Below are positions 1 through 12,050 of a stretch of DNA of 64,000 bases, piece by piece. The translations under genes and the position numbers were made by a program. This stretch comes from Rhodamnia argentea (Eukaryota; Streptophyta; Magnoliopsida; Myrtales; Myrtaceae). The stretch spans positions 5,252,001 through 5,316,000 of the forward strand of contig NC_063158.1 of NCBI RefSeq assembly GCF_020921035.1, given 5' to 3'. Every line of letters starts with the position of its first letter. Within the stretch, counting starts at the first letter, position 1. The notes beneath the pieces were generated by a model. The model was not told the origin of the DNA. It saw nothing but the letters and a program-made list of their open reading frames with translations, and did no database searches.

Positions 1-572
1 GTACACCCAAAGACCCTTAGGCCAAAATTTAGGTGTTTGGCAAAAAATTTCTAAATATCCTTGGCTGAAAGTGAGCCTTCCAAAGCTGCCTTGGCTTTGT
101 AGCATTCTCGGCAAGCAACAGTGTCCATTAATGAATTTTTTGCATTTCCAATATTACCCTCACTTATTAATCATAATTCCATGTTTATCCCTTTATTTTT
201 CTTCTTCCTTCCACGCACTCTTTGTCGCAACAAAACCCCCCCACCCCGCAATACCAACGCCCCCCCGCCTCCCCGACTCCACCTTCGCCCTCATCAATCC
301 TCCCCTCAACCTCCACAATCGTGCCCAGTCCCCCATCCATGCCGGAGATCTCGATGCCGCCTTTGTCGTTGCCCACCAGTCCGTCTTCTCCAACACCCAC
401 CCCAAATTTGGGCAACGACCTCATGCGAGGTCGACCCTCCCCCGGCCATGCCTTTGGGGTCGAAAACGAGCCTCTTTCTTGCTGATGTTGCGGTAGAGAC
501 CGGGGCCTTTCGCCATGATTAAGCTGTGCTCTTCTTCTTTCCCGAGAAAATTGACAAGGAAAATGGAGAAGA

Positions 573-652
<80 letters not shown>

Positions 653-1048
653 CGAAGGGAAAAGTAATTTACGGTAAATGGGAAGGGAGTTTTATCGAAA
701 GGGAACCCTAATTTAATGGCAAATGGAAAAAAAATTGGGAATTTACAGTGAGGTGCAACATGGAGCATCGAATGAAGAGAATCGCCATTTGCAGCCATCG
801 ATTCGAGACAGGCGGAGGGAGAGAGAGTGCAGGGATTGTTGTATTTAAACAAGTCGCATTTAAAAACTAAAAGTGATCAAGGCTTTTCGAATTTATGTTT
901 ACCAAACAACATTTTCCCAAAGTTGCATTTCAAGGCATTTTTCAATTACAGTTTACCAAACAGTCTTTGCATTTCACTAAATTCCTTTCGTCTAAAGGCC
1001 TTTGCATTTTTCTAAAGACTTTCCCCAAAAGTCTTCCCAAACGCACGC
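1..1048. repeat. Degraded non-autonomous element with fragmentary inverted ends (family D), left end possibly cut by the window
   Basis: The first 100 bases and the last 200 bases (about 850-1048) both carry motifs of the kind 'tttgg..aag' alternating with short A/T runs. The right end, read in reverse, resembles the left end, as in a decayed transposon with imperfect inverted ends. The middle is C-rich (220-350) and then holds a pure CT tract. Long open frames here are translations of low-complexity DNA and I do not call a gene. The family assignment is by eye only. Confidence 0.35.
575..648. repeat. (CT)37 microsatellite
   Basis: An uninterrupted CT dinucleotide run of 74 bases, the longest pure simple repeat in the window. 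Its purity suggests recent expansion and a high mutation rate. On the minus strand it creates an artificial Arg-Glu repeat reading frame. Confidence 0.97.
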
Positions 1049-1765
1049 TAAGAAATTGATCCAACTCCGCTGTACCTTTTGTCTTCTTTTCTCATTTGAA
1101 AGTTTTCTATGAATTCGGTAGTAATGAGAAATCAGATGGTAATGACTTCAGGCATGGCCAGCTCCCATAGTGTGACGGGTGGTGTGCACAAGGCCTGGGA
1201 AGCCATTTTAGCGATTCATATCCTACCTAGATCCAACCACACCCGGCCCAATCAATACTACAAAAACACATTCATATTTAAACCAATCAATTAAAACCCT
1301 TACCCGCTTTAAGCTCCTCAAGTGAATATGTTTCTTCGATAAAAGTAAAAAAAAAAAGGTAAATTAACAAGATAAAATAATTTTAGCAAATGAAATAGAG
1401 AACATATTGAAATACTTGTAAAGAACCAGAGAAATATGCATTTGCTGTAAAGACACGTACACTGAAAGCATATATTATGAATCCAAGTCACTTCAATCCC
1501 TTTTTTTTTTTTTGTGTTAGGAAACCGTTATAATTACGATGATTATATATTTTCAGCTACTTACTTTTTTTTTTTCCTTATATTTACTTTACTCTTTCAA
1601 AGTTTCTGTGCATATCGATATTCTTCTTCTTGAAATTAGAAATAAAAAATAAAGCTAACATATTCAAAGTACGAGAAGGGGAGAGTCGGCGTTTGGCTTC
1701 AATCATTCGATAAATGAAAACCGTGGCGCCTGTTTGTTCGATTTGTTCCATTTTTTTTTAATTAG
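1049..1765. other. Intergenic, nothing recognised
   Basis: AT-rich sequence with T runs at about 1501-1514 and 1567-1576. No coding signature, RNA gene or element end was recognised. Confidence 0.5.
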
Positions 1766-2546
1766 TGTAGTGGAAGTCCTAAAACTTGTCATGGAAGTGC
1801 AATCGCATCCTAAAACTTGTAAAAAGTGCAATCAAGTCCTTTTGTTAGCTCCGTCCAACTTGGCTAACAGAAAATGTTGATGAGATTTTTTTAACATTTT
1901 GTTTATCCTATGTGGTGATGACTTGTGTAAAACAAGAATCATAAGACTAAGACAACGTCATTTTGGTACGAATTTAGTTTTTCCAATATAAAGATTGAGT
2001 GAGAACTAGATGGTCATGACTTGCATGGCCCCTGCCGCCGCCCCACAATTGCCAAGCAAGGACAGCGAGCATGCAAGATGGCCAACGACCCTAGGTAAGG
2101 GTCATGGCCATCCTATGGATCGGGGCTAGGGTCATCGGTCCTTGCCCGGGTCTAGGCGAGGGCGATCGCCGACAGCTGATCCTCGCTAATGGTGGCCCTC
2201 GCTTGAGGTCAACGAGGGTCGCCGGCCACCCCCATCCTCATCGCTTGGCGCCTCCGCCTTTTTGAAAAAGAATAATTAGCTTATTTTCTAACTTAATTTA
2301 AATAAAATCTGCGTAAAAAATCATATTTGAAAAAAGAAAAAAGTCGTTTCAGCATGCAGGAGAGAGAAAACATTTAACAAAACCACGTGCATTTTCCGTC
2401 GGTTAAGTTGGATGGAATTAACGGAAGAATTCGATTGCACTAATTTAATAAATTTTAGGACTTGATTACACTTTTTTGCAAGTTTTAAGACTCAATCGCA
2501 CTCTTGTGACAACTTTTAGGATTTTCAGTGCACTTATCTTTGTGTT
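1766..2546. mobile_element. MITE-like element, family A, with ~110-bp terminal inverted repeats and GC-rich core
   Basis: The left end repeats the phrase 'gtcctaaaacttgt' with 'agtgcaatc' spacers. The right end (about 2430-2546) is its imperfect reverse complement, including the inner motif around 'ccgtccaacttggctaac' (1850-1870) mirrored near 2400-2420. Between the arms lies a GC-rich core (2030-2260) followed by AT-rich DNA. No transposase frame is visible, so it is non-autonomous. A second, shorter member lies at 45510-45757. Confidence 0.7.
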
Positions 2547-3409
2547 TTCTCTGTTCACATTAAAGCGAATAGAGTAAGTCTTGCAGTTGGGTTTGTTAAG
2601 GGTAGAGCCTAAACTCATTAAACCCCACATTTAAGCGGGCTTTGCCTTTACAAACCCATTTTTCCAAATTTCATCAACCCACTAATCTATCTGGGCCCAA
2701 TGCAATTCTCAGCATATGGAATTTGGAAAGCATGTCATTGGAGGATGTCTTGCTCATCGTGTGCGTAGCCCCTTGAGTCGACAATGTCATCTACGATCAT
2801 TTTTACCATCCCCGGATTGATGAGGATGACGAGGGCCCAAAGTTCACATTAACCGCCCAGATCCCATTCGCTATGGCGAGTTCTATCCCAACTCAATCTT
2901 GCTTGGAAGGCCAACTAACATCGTCCTCACCAAGAGAAAAAAAAAATGTCAATACCGGTGATGTCAAGTGTAGCGCGAGGTGTGAAATAAAGAAGAATCC
3001 CACGTCCTCGGTTACGGTAAAAAGCCGAGCGGCCAACAGTAAGCCTTTTGGGCTCCTTTTGGTTCTCTCCGTTATGAAGATATCGAAGTTCTGTCATGCT
3101 TGCTCAATAGTGACATTCAGGGGAACGAGAATCTCGAGAGACGGGGGTTCCTATGAGATGTTGGGAGATGCGTGTTTTATTAAAGGAGAGAGAAAACAAA
3201 GAGAAACAGATCCGGATCTTTAGCCTATTGTTATATCAATATGGCGCTAGTTCAAACAGTGGCCTCGAAAAACTGTGGATCGGAGACAGCACCATCAAAA
3301 GCCTTTGCAATTATCAAGACATTGGAAAACTTCGTATACTTAGGTTAGGGCCCCTTGAGCGATGCATGCAATGGATTCATAGTCCGTCCAAGCTAGTTTA
3401 CCGCTGAGG
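2547..3409. other. Intergenic, no supported gene
   Basis: An open frame of 116 codons (2873-3223) has no domain I recognise, no plausible splice partners, and runs through an A-run. I treat it as chance. Nothing else was recognised. Confidence 0.45.
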
Positions 3410-3800
3410 AAGGCAGGCCATAGAATGTCGACCGAGCCATGCACGCATGCAATGCCCGACTGAGGTAGCCTCCTTCGCCACGGCCGGTTAGGCTACAGCG
3501 AGGCTGGCGTTGCCTAGTAACTGGTGGGCTCCGCCGACCCTAACTAGTCACAGTGGAAAAAGAAGAAGGAAAAGATAAAATTAATAAAAAAATTTCGAAA
3601 AAAACAAGAATAATGTTAAAATAATGTCTACATTAGCATCAGCCGTGCCATGTACGACGACCGATGTCCACATTAACAATTTCCTACCTAAACCGACCAA
3701 ATAGAGTCAATTGACAAAACTTGAAAAGATTTAGGATTAAATTAGTCAACTTAAAAGGTTTGGTTGAATTGGTATTAATACAATAGATTTACGACTTTCT
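3410..3800. mobile_element. Partial MULE-like MITE, family B (core plus right arm)
   Basis: A GC-rich core (3420-3545) is followed by the typical right arm. This has the 'gtccacattaacaatttcc' segment, then 'gagtcaattgac', then alternating 'tttaggattaaatt' and 'gaattggtattaatacaatag' phrases, ending near 3800. The matching left arm is missing, so this is a truncated copy. The full-length member at 50577-51037 shows what the intact structure looks like. Confidence 0.65.
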
Positions 3801-3839
3801 TTTTATACTTTTATGGTTAATAGTCATAGGATGAAAAGG

Positions 3840-4150
3840 ATGATCTTTATATATATAAGCACTTGTGGTTGGCGTGGGCGAGGGTGGCTATGAGCGAAGG
3901 TCGTGACCCCTCACCCAATGGCCGGCGAGAGCTCGCGGGGCCTTGGCTAGTGGCTGGCGTACCCCTGCCGATCCTTAAAAATAAAAATAAAAGAAAAGGT
4001 TAACGATAAAAAATCCTACGTCAACGTCAGTATGAGTCCACGTCATCAATATACCGATCAAAATTGGCCGGATGAACTACATCGATAAATTAGTAAAAGG
4101 TTTAGAACAAAATTTATACAAGTGTAATAGGTTTCAAACATTTTTTGTTA
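3840..4150. mobile_element. Second partial family B element (core plus right arm)
   Basis: Another GC-rich core (3870-3975) and right arm: 'gatcaaaattggccgg' at about 4055, then 'ggtttagaacaaaattt' and 'gtaataggtttcaaac' near 4100-4140. The left arm is not visible. Together with 3410-3800 this suggests two truncated copies lying head to tail. Confidence 0.6.
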
Positions 4151-4445
4151 TTTCCATATACTAACCTAGCTAAAACCTAGATCTAATTCCCTACACTCAT
4201 TATATTTTCCCCTAAACTAACATTTAATGTTAGGGTAATACTTCGGTGACAATACCGTCAAGAACTATACATTCTCAACCATAAATTCACACATCGTTAC
4301 CGTGTGTTTTGTATAAAGTACTCATTAATTGAAAGATCATGTGATCAGAAATAACTAACAATACTGTCAGACCGTCAGGCTAATGACTTCTTATATGCTA
4401 TTAATACTTGACCTCTTAGACCTAGCTACCAAATTAATTATCAAC

Positions 4446-4949
4446 GGCAGACCTAGAAATCTACCTCAAAGTGGGGAATCGAAATTTTCTATGACATACC
4501 TAACTTGCCCAGCGAGTGGGGACGACGACAACGACGTGACTTCTATATGAAATTCCATGACTCTGGGCATATCCGATCGGCAATCCTCCACGCATCGAGC
4601 AGCTGAGGGGCGGCGGCGACGACGAAACGTATTTCCCATCGCAATCTGTCTCTCAATGGCGAAGGAACTCTTGTTCCATCCCCGTCGCCTGGCTGATGGC
4701 AGACCTAGAAATCTACCTCAAAGTGGGGAATCGAAATTTTCTATGACATACCTAACTTGCCCGGTTAGTGGGGACGATGACACTGATGTGACTTCTATAT
4801 GAAATTCCATGACTCTGGGCATATCCGATCGGCAATCCTCCACGCATCGAGCAGCTGAGGGGCGGCGGCGACGACGAAACGTATTTCCCATCGCAATTTG
4901 TCTGTCAATGGCGAAGGAACTCTTGTTCCATCCCCGTTGCTTGGCTGAT
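4446..4949. repeat. Tandem duplication, two 252-bp units
   Basis: Unit 1 (4446-4697) and unit 2 (4698-4949) align over their full length with about a dozen differences and no length change. The period of 252 is 84 codons, so reading frames continue between copies: matching 'MTLGISDRQ' frames open at 4557 and 4809. I do not recognise the peptide on either strand. Single-copy sequence follows on the right (4950-5090). Confidence 0.93.
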
Positions 4950-5224
4950 GGCGACGAGCTCGGTTGCCGGAGGGTATCAATAGAGACGAAACAATTTTCG
5001 TCGACAGAAAGCCTCATCGTCACGATCCTGCTTTCTTGTGGCGACGCTGAATGCACAGTGCGGGACAAGGTTTCTCGAGAATAGGTAGACACCATACATT
5101 CGATTCTTCAGGGTTTCGAAAGCCGATGACTGACCTGGGGAACTTCGTTAATCCTACGAGTTTCCACCCCCCAGAAGCACTCATCATGCTCTTCCCTGCC
5201 TCCCTTCTTTTGGGTCATCCCAAG

Positions 5225-5660
5225 AACTGAACTTTTGATGCACCCAAAATTGAGAAAATGATAAAATACGTTTTAAATTTGTAATTATGTCAATTTAATT
5301 TTATTTTTTTTTTACCAATTGAGTTCTAAAATATTAAAATATCATTAAAAATTCAAATTAAACTATCGCAGCGAAGATGGCCATGGCCTCGCCAGCCGTC
5401 GGCAAGGCCACCTTCCCCTGTGGCCAGCCAAGGGCCACGAAATCCAAGAAATAAAAAAGGCAAAGATAGAAAAGAAAAAAGTAAAAATATATTAAAATAT
5501 CATTAAAAATTATTCACGTCATAGCCGATCGATCAAATGAACCGAACCGGCATAAATGCAAAAGGTTTATGACTCAATTGGCCAAAAAAAAAAAGTTAAA
5601 GATTGAATTGATACAATTGCAATAGGCTTATGACTTTTTTGATAATTTCTTTCCCAAAAT
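5225..5660. mobile_element. MULE-like MITE, family B, decayed
   Basis: The left arm is heavily decayed ('accaattgagttctaaaatatt' near 5318-5339). The core is GC-rich (5375-5450). The right arm is clear: 'ggtttatgactcaattgg', then 'gattgaattgatacaatt', then 'aataggcttatgactttttt', near 5560-5645. Confidence 0.65.
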
Positions 5661-6783
5661 CTCCATGATGGGAGATGCTCCCGCTTGAATAATTGCACAC
5701 AAATGCAATTCGTATGAGCACGTTGGGAACATCTAGACTTGTTGGAAACCCTACGAATTTGTCGATTCAGCAACCGGCGGCTCTCGAATTATGATTGCTC
5801 TGGCCAGGTGAAACTAATGCAACTCGACACATAATTATCGATCCCCGTGTTTGGAATCTGGCATTACTTGATTATAGCGCTTACACCTTTATGAACAAGC
5901 AATGCTATAGCTCAGGCCATAGAAGGTTGTAGAAAAACTCAATGGGACAGCTCAACATCACGTTAGGATTAGGAGCAAGACATGTCTCTATTATATAGAG
6001 CTTTATGTTCTCAGGTGAATTTCTCTCATCACTTCAATGCAGAGTTATGAACCCCGACAAATCTTTTCTTTGATTATCTGTCAAAGCAAGTAAAATAACT
6101 TCTTCTTTTTTGGGGTCTTTTCACCGAAAAGTAGAGGTCGAAGTTGAAGCATCAGAAAGGAAAATACTAAGATGATATCTAGGGGATCGGGACAAACAAT
6201 GTTGACCGAGGATGTTGTCTCCTTGGATCTGTGCTATAAGAAATCAGGGCGTTTGCTTCTCGACGACACCACACAAACTTTAAATCTGCAAAAAAAAATC
6301 TTGGGACTGTATCTGAATAGGAGGTCGAAGACTCGAAGGTCGAGTACTATATGACATTTCTTCGAAGTTGTTACACTGCAAATCTAGGGTTTACAGACAA
6401 TATTTCTTCTTTATCTTGCTTGAACTCTGATAAAACCAGCAGTGGAAGGTCGCCATCAACTCGCCGTAAAAGCTTCTCATAGGGCTGCGCGGCATGGAAT
6501 TTGAAAATTGAAGGGAAGGAGATCCATAGTTGCCGGTGCCTCAAATGCTATCTATGGATTACGACGCGTAAAATTCTCACGTAGCTACTAGCCTAGCAAA
6601 AAAAAAAAACCCCTAATGTCAAATCTGTCGCTCGTATTGTCAATGGCGCTTCGAGGCTGTACGAGCACCATCAATCGTTGTCAATGAGTTAGCTGTTATC
6701 GGTGACGACAAGATCTATCTGTTTCGGACATAGGATATGGAGGTGGATGCTCCTCTGTGGTTGATGGAGCTCAACGTCATGAT
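5661..6783. other. Intergenic, nothing recognised
   Basis: No gene, RNA or clear element. Short open frames such as 6172-6354 have no recognisable content. Confidence 0.5.
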
Positions 6784-7124
6784 AGGTAGGTATGCCGATA
6801 GTTCGATTCTATGTAGGTTTTCAAGAAACCCGAATTGAACCGAATCGTGATCCTAATCGAATATGATCCGAATCGAATTCTGTTTAGGTTTTCAATTTTC
6901 AGAATGGAGAAGAGAGACGGAAGTCGGATGAGAATGAAGAGAGATTTTAGGTTGCGTGTTCAGATTTTTGTTGAGGATTTTAGTTACTGTTCGGCTAATC
7001 GAACCGAACCGAAATGACCCAAACCGGGAAAAAGGATGATTATATTTCCATGATCGGAATCGAAAACGCAACAAATTTCAGTTTCGGTTCGGTTTTCACC
7101 GTTCGATTCTGACACTCCTAGACA
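6784..7124. mobile_element. Short non-autonomous element with 'ttcgattct / aaccgaaccg' arms (family F)
   Basis: The left end 'gataggtaggtatgccgat' and the right end near 7120 ('gacactcctagaca') are imperfect inverted complements. Both flank phrases such as 'gttcgattct' and 'accgaattgaaccgaatcg', mirrored as 'ttcggttcggttttcac'. This is a pattern seen in short plant DNA transposons. No coding capacity. Confidence 0.5.
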
Positions 7125-7447
7125 GGCACCTTAATGTCATCGCAAACAAGCTAGATTTCATCTATGGTGGTTTGGGTGAGAGAGATTAGGATCTTTAATG
7201 AGGCGTTGGTTGCTTATCATTATTATTTTATGGGTAAGGTTACTTGTTAACATGGTGGCGATGGAGACTTCTCAAGAAAGGGAAAGCAAAATTAGACCCC
7301 CAATGGCTCACAAGAAGTGGCATGCATCGAGCCAAAAGAGAAGTCCGATCTCAATCGACTAGCTCATCCCCTACCTGTGCCTAATTCCTACTCCATGCCG
7401 CACTCATCACTCTTCTTCTCGACGATACACAAAGCTTTGAGTCAAGA

Positions 7448-7493
7448 GCAAGCTACAACTTTACAACGTGGCAAGCTACAACTTTACAACGTG
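7448..7493. repeat. Perfect 23-bp tandem duplication
   Basis: The 23-bp unit beginning 'gcaagctacaactttac' occurs twice back to back (7448-7470 and 7471-7493) without a mismatch. Confidence 0.95.
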
Positions 7494-7499
7494 ACATGC

Positions 7500-8560
7500 T
7501 ATGGAATGCACCATAAGAGTCAGATATATTCAATTAATTTATGCTAGTGTGCATAAAAAAACCCGATATCTTCACTTAGAGAGATCACCAAGAAGGAGGT
7601 CAAGCATGAATCTACCAATATGTCCTTTATGGGCTATATGGAATACAATGATAATGCGATTTATCATGTGTGAGATTTTTTCTAATGTAACCGACATATG
7701 TATCTCAATATTTTCCTTCCTCACATGTAAGCTCATTGTTAAGCCTGTTCCCCAAACAATCTCCCATTTATGAGTGAGCACACTATTAGGCCTGCTCTAG
7801 TTAATGATACTCCGATCCATTCATTACATGCAAGTGGTAATCCTATTTGGTTCTTCAAAGATCCGGTTACAAGACTTTGTTATTGGGATCTGGACTACTA
7901 ATGTAAGCTTTGTACAACTCCTCCTGATGAGAAAGATTAAATCATCCTTCGACAGAGAAGAAAAAGAAAAAAGTCCGGGATTCTTTCTACCAAAGATACC
8001 AAGACGGACGCACTCCCATAGGTCCTCTTGGTGAAGATGGTAGAGATAAATGAAGGTAATGAATGTATCTCTGGAGTATGAGTGGGTGCTTAATAAGATA
8101 TCGTGAAATGGTATCTTCCACCATCTTCACCAAGAGGACCTATGGGGGTGTGTCCATCTCGGTATCTTTGGTAGAAAGAATCCCGGACTTTCTTCTTTTC
8201 TTTTTCGTCGAAGGACGGTCATCTTCCTCGTCAAGAGGAGTTGCACAAAGCTTACATTAGCAGTCCGGATTCCAATAACACCCACTAATCTACTAACGAT
8301 TTTGATACTATTTGAGCCATTGATATACCCAGTTGGATTCACATTCACTCAAAATCTTAAACTAATGAGTTATGAATCAAGTAAAATATATTGACTGCTT
8401 CAATCCACACACTTTCTCCGATGTGGCACTTTTTTTTTAACATAACTTACATGTGCATCTCAACATTACTATCTTGAGATATTTGACAGGTGTATTAATC
8501 TGTGGGTGATGAGTCCATCAATCCGAGAATTCATTCTTCTTTTTCGAGAAAAAAGAAAAG
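7500..8560. mobile_element. Fossil LTR-retroelement debris (copia-like), fragments in opposite orientations
   Basis: Read on the minus strand, 8440-8260 shows a leader-like series: 'gtgccacatcggagaaagt', then AT-rich LTR-like sequence, then a primer-binding-like 'tagtatcaaa', then a segment that also occurs in the plus orientation at 7878-8047. This looks like two pieces of the same element joined head to head. It is a broken fossil with no usable open frame. Family assignment is tentative and based on the LTR and primer-site style. Confidence 0.4.
7878..8280. repeat. Foldback: ~170-bp inverted arms with 63-bp loop
   Basis: The left arm (7878-8047) and right arm (8111-8280) are reverse complements at roughly 88 percent by eye. 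Most differences are transitions. A transcript through this site would fold into a long hairpin. The arms lie within LTR-element-like sequence. Confidence 0.9.
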
Positions 8561-8689
8561 GATAGCATATCATAAATTGAGATTTTGTACTTGTAGCTTG
8601 TCGCAGGAAACATGATTCTACTGCAATGCGTTCTCACCAAACCATTGTCAAGTATGTCTTTCTATCATTTGACCAATCTCCATGGACCC

Positions 8690-8870
8690 AATTCTAGCGA
8701 TGGGCATCAAGTCCGATTCAATATGGGAACTGGACGGATGGTGTCGGCTACGGGAATCTAATACAGGTTCCATTTCCACTCCAAAAGCACACTTGTTAAG
8801 CAAACAATTTAGTTCTTCCAAGGACTAAATCTTGTAAGAGAAAAGTCGTCTTCTAACATGGTATCGGAGC
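8690..8870 (+). mobile_element. Copia-type LTR 3' end with primer-binding site
   Basis: The sequence '..cttctaaca' ends at 8858 and is followed at once by 'tggtatcggagc' (8859-8870). This differs by one base from the initiator-Met tRNA primer site 'tggtatcagagc' used by many Ty1/copia elements. LTRs typically end in CA just before this site. No gag-pol follows, so this is a truncated fossil. The LTR start cannot be fixed from the sequence alone. Confidence 0.6.
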
Positions 8871-10964
8871 GCGACAATAATTTGGCTCCTCGCATTCCAA
8901 ACATCAGCTCACATTGTTATGTTGCATGTCTTCCCTTTTGATACTCATCTACTATCCTCAGCCCACCGTTCATTGCGATCAAGCTCGCATTTTAGATGAA
9001 CCATTTGCGCGCTCTCCGTCGAAGAACCCATCATTCTACTCCGAAACAATCGAGAGAAGGGCGAAGTAAGTTGTTGCACTTTTAGGAAAATTAAGGCTTC
9101 TCGCCAATTGCAGTTTTCGATAGTGAGCGGATAGTGTAACTTTCGTTTTTTTCACATACTTGTATCTTTGAAAGGTAAATCGTATTCCAATGTTGAGGCG
9201 AAATGCATATAGATATAGATAGAAAAGATAAGGAGAAGTAAGAACTCAATTAATTTAATGTGATGTATTCCGTTGGACTAAAACTAGGTGACGAGAACCT
9301 GTTTTTGAATTTCCAAAGTTTCAGCTTCGAGCGCTGGGCCCCAATCGCCATCCATCGTCCACGTGTACGGTCGCCAGGACGACACGAGGTTTATCAGGAA
9401 TTTTGATGTGTGCGACCGGGGCCCACTCGAGGAAGGAACAGCTCATGTGGGAGAATGTCCCACGTTACACGTGAAGCTGTCATCATCCCATTTGGTCGCA
9501 CCTTAAAAGCGGCTTGCTTTTGGAAAAGTCTTCTTGTCGTTGGATGCTTCGGACATCTCAACTTCTCCTTATCTCCCACACGCTTTTGGGACTTGCGATA
9601 TTTTTTTGGCGTGAGTGTGTGTATATATATATATATTGAGAATATTGGATAATTATATATATGTAATTAATATTTCACAAGAATATTGAATAATTACATG
9701 TAAAAGATAAGATAATCATGAACTCTCGATCGGTGTACCCTGCCGCTTGTACTGTTTGTTGACCTTAATTCATGAACTCAATTACCATAGAAAACATATG
9801 ATAAAGATCTATGAATAATTTTATGTTCGTTTCTTCTCTTGCTTGATATTTGAGAGAAGTTGTAAACCTAGAATATCCTATTCCTTTTCTTTTACTTTAC
9901 AATGAAATGTGTTGGAAAAAAGTTGTTAATAATAGGTTATTGAGAAAAATTGGTAAAAGTAAAGAACTGTTACAAATAACGAAGAAACTAATATAGATAG
10001 ATAGAAACATAAAACAACCCAAATTATTTGGTTCAATAACCTGCAACTAATTCTTCCTCTACTACTGGTAAATCAAAAGGTAATCCCTCGCATTTTGCTA
10101 AGGAAGAAATTAGAAAACGAAAAGCCCTATAGGTTGACGCCACAAATTTCATTTCTAAAAATCATGTTTGGATTGGGCTTCAATTATATCAACTATACTT
10201 GAACTGTTAGATAATTATAGTCGATGATAACATCATAATCTAAGGACCGAATTGATATTATTTATATTGATCTGTTTGTAGTATAATTCTCTATATCGAT
10301 TCGAAATCAAATAAATATTCTATATAAATAGAGTCAAATGTGTGTGTATATAACTGCTCGTGTCTATAGGATTAGTGAGATATTCAACCTATCTAAAGTG
10401 AGTTTCTCTGTTATGAAGTCTAGAAACTCTACCCATCAGGTATGAGTTTATATATTTCCGTTTTTAGATAAGAGAATTGATCGCTTTTCGTGGTTAAAAG
10501 TTGTCGAAACCATGAATTTGTAGATGGGACCGTTTTCATCGGTATGTGTAAATATGATGACGCGCAATTTTGATCGTTTTCTAACTCGAAATACCTGAAA
10601 CTTTCATGTGATGTCAGCATCGACGCATTTTGGTCCGCATATAATTTTTTTCATAATGTTATGGGATTTAGATGATATTGTGATACTTGTCCTGGTGGCA
10701 CAAAAGTACTTTTTGCTTTTAATGAAGTGCATAGATACACATCCTAGTGGTTGAACTTTTTATTCTACGAGGGGACAAAAAAAAATCAACGCCACATGTA
10801 TTGGCAAATCGAGAGGAGAAGCCAAATGAAAACCAGTACCAATTCAAGATGACTTTGGTCTCTCGAGCTCATCATCAGTTACTTGATGAGCGTGGGGAAA
10901 TTTCCAAGAAGCTACTATTCAAGAACCCCCAAAAGAAAATGGAAAGGGGAAATAATAAAATAAA
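8871..10964. other. Intergenic, no supported gene
   Basis: AT-rich, with a TA run near 9623-9634. Two CACGTG motifs lie at about 9360 and 9465. No coding features were recognised. Confidence 0.5.
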
Positions 10965-11612
10965 AATTGTCTATAAAGTTTTAAACTTATTGTATTTTTA
11001 TCAATTCGGTCTTAAACCTTTTTAATTATGACAATTGGGTCCTAAACTTTTTTATGTTTTTTTCAGTTGAGTCCATTCTAGCCAAATTTGGCCGAAAATC
11101 GCCGACATGGACGCCGACCATCCTACATGGTTCTACCGCCATTGACGTGAACAATCCTTAAAATATCTTAACACTTTTCTCGAATTTCATATATAGTTTT
11201 ATTTCTTCTCTTTTCCTTCTTCACTCGTATTCTTTTTTTTTTTTTTTCCTTTTCCTTCGCCGGCCATCGCCAGGGCTTGTCGATGGCCGACGGAGGTCGT
11301 CCGCCTCATGTGAGGGCCGTCGACGAGCCTCGGCTTTGGGCGACGGAGGAAAAAAGGGAAAAAAAATGAAAAAGCAAAGAAGGAAAAGAGAAGAAAATAA
11401 AATAAATACAAACAAATGTTAAGCTATTTTTAAAATGTCAACATCAGTGCCAATAGTGCCATCTAAGAAGGTCGGCTTCTACGTTAGCGATTTTCCGATC
11501 AAAATTGGCAAAATATAAAAATGTTTAGGACTCGATTGACATAATTAAAAGGTTTATGATTGAATTGGCAAAAGTGCAATATGTTTAGGACTTTCCAAAC
11601 AATTTTCTCGAA
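10965..11612. mobile_element. MULE-like MITE, family B, both arms present
   Basis: The left arm (from 'aaaattgtctataaag', through 'caattcggtcttaaacc', to 'gccgacatggacgccgacc' at about 11100) and the right arm (from 'aatgtcaacatcagtgcc' to 'tttaggactttccaaacaatttt') are inverted complements of about 200 bp each. The core is GC-rich (11255-11345) with poly-T and A-rich flanks. No transposase. Confidence 0.8.
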
Positions 11613-12050
11613 AACCCAAAAAAAAAAAAATTAGAAGAAGAGGACAAAAAGACCACCGACATTCTGCAGCGAAGATTTCACAGAGGCTTTTCATTTATTG
11701 ACTTTTACAAACCGTATGATCTAAGAGCCACAACCCACATTATTTGTATTTGTCGTCTCTTGGTAAACGAACATTATTGCGTTTCTATGACCGTCTGCGT
11801 GAAAAGGATACTTCGCATGGCCGGTGTTCCACGATTGTTCGGTCGTGGAGGGGGAAATTTCCCAGCAATTTGAAGAGCCTGGCAACTCAAATTGTAAAAG
11901 GGTTCTCGTCTCAAAAGTACACAACTTTCTGGCTCGGCTTCTCATTTTAGAAGACATCGATAGAAATCATGGAGAATATACATGACGAAATACATAAAGG
12001 TCAAGCTCTTCACAGATCATGTGAAGGCAAATGTTTTTCGAAGTATCTAA

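Noticed and set aside
421-852. 143-codon minus-strand frame with an Arg-Glu repeat
   Set aside because: Translation of the CT microsatellite.
2873-3407. Overlapping frames of 116 and 84 codons
   Set aside because: No domain, no splice partners, and an A-run inside.
7804-8348. Paired frames on opposite strands ending 'PKIPR.TH.HRSSW'
   Set aside because: They are the two arms of the foldback read in each direction; not evidence of a gene.
9394-9579. Minus-strand frame starting 'GDKEKLRCPKHPTTRR', similar to the start of the gene at 16531-17250
   Set aside because: The match covers only about ten residues. It has no ATG, no following Cys block and low nucleotide identity. Chance is more likely than a pseudogene copy.
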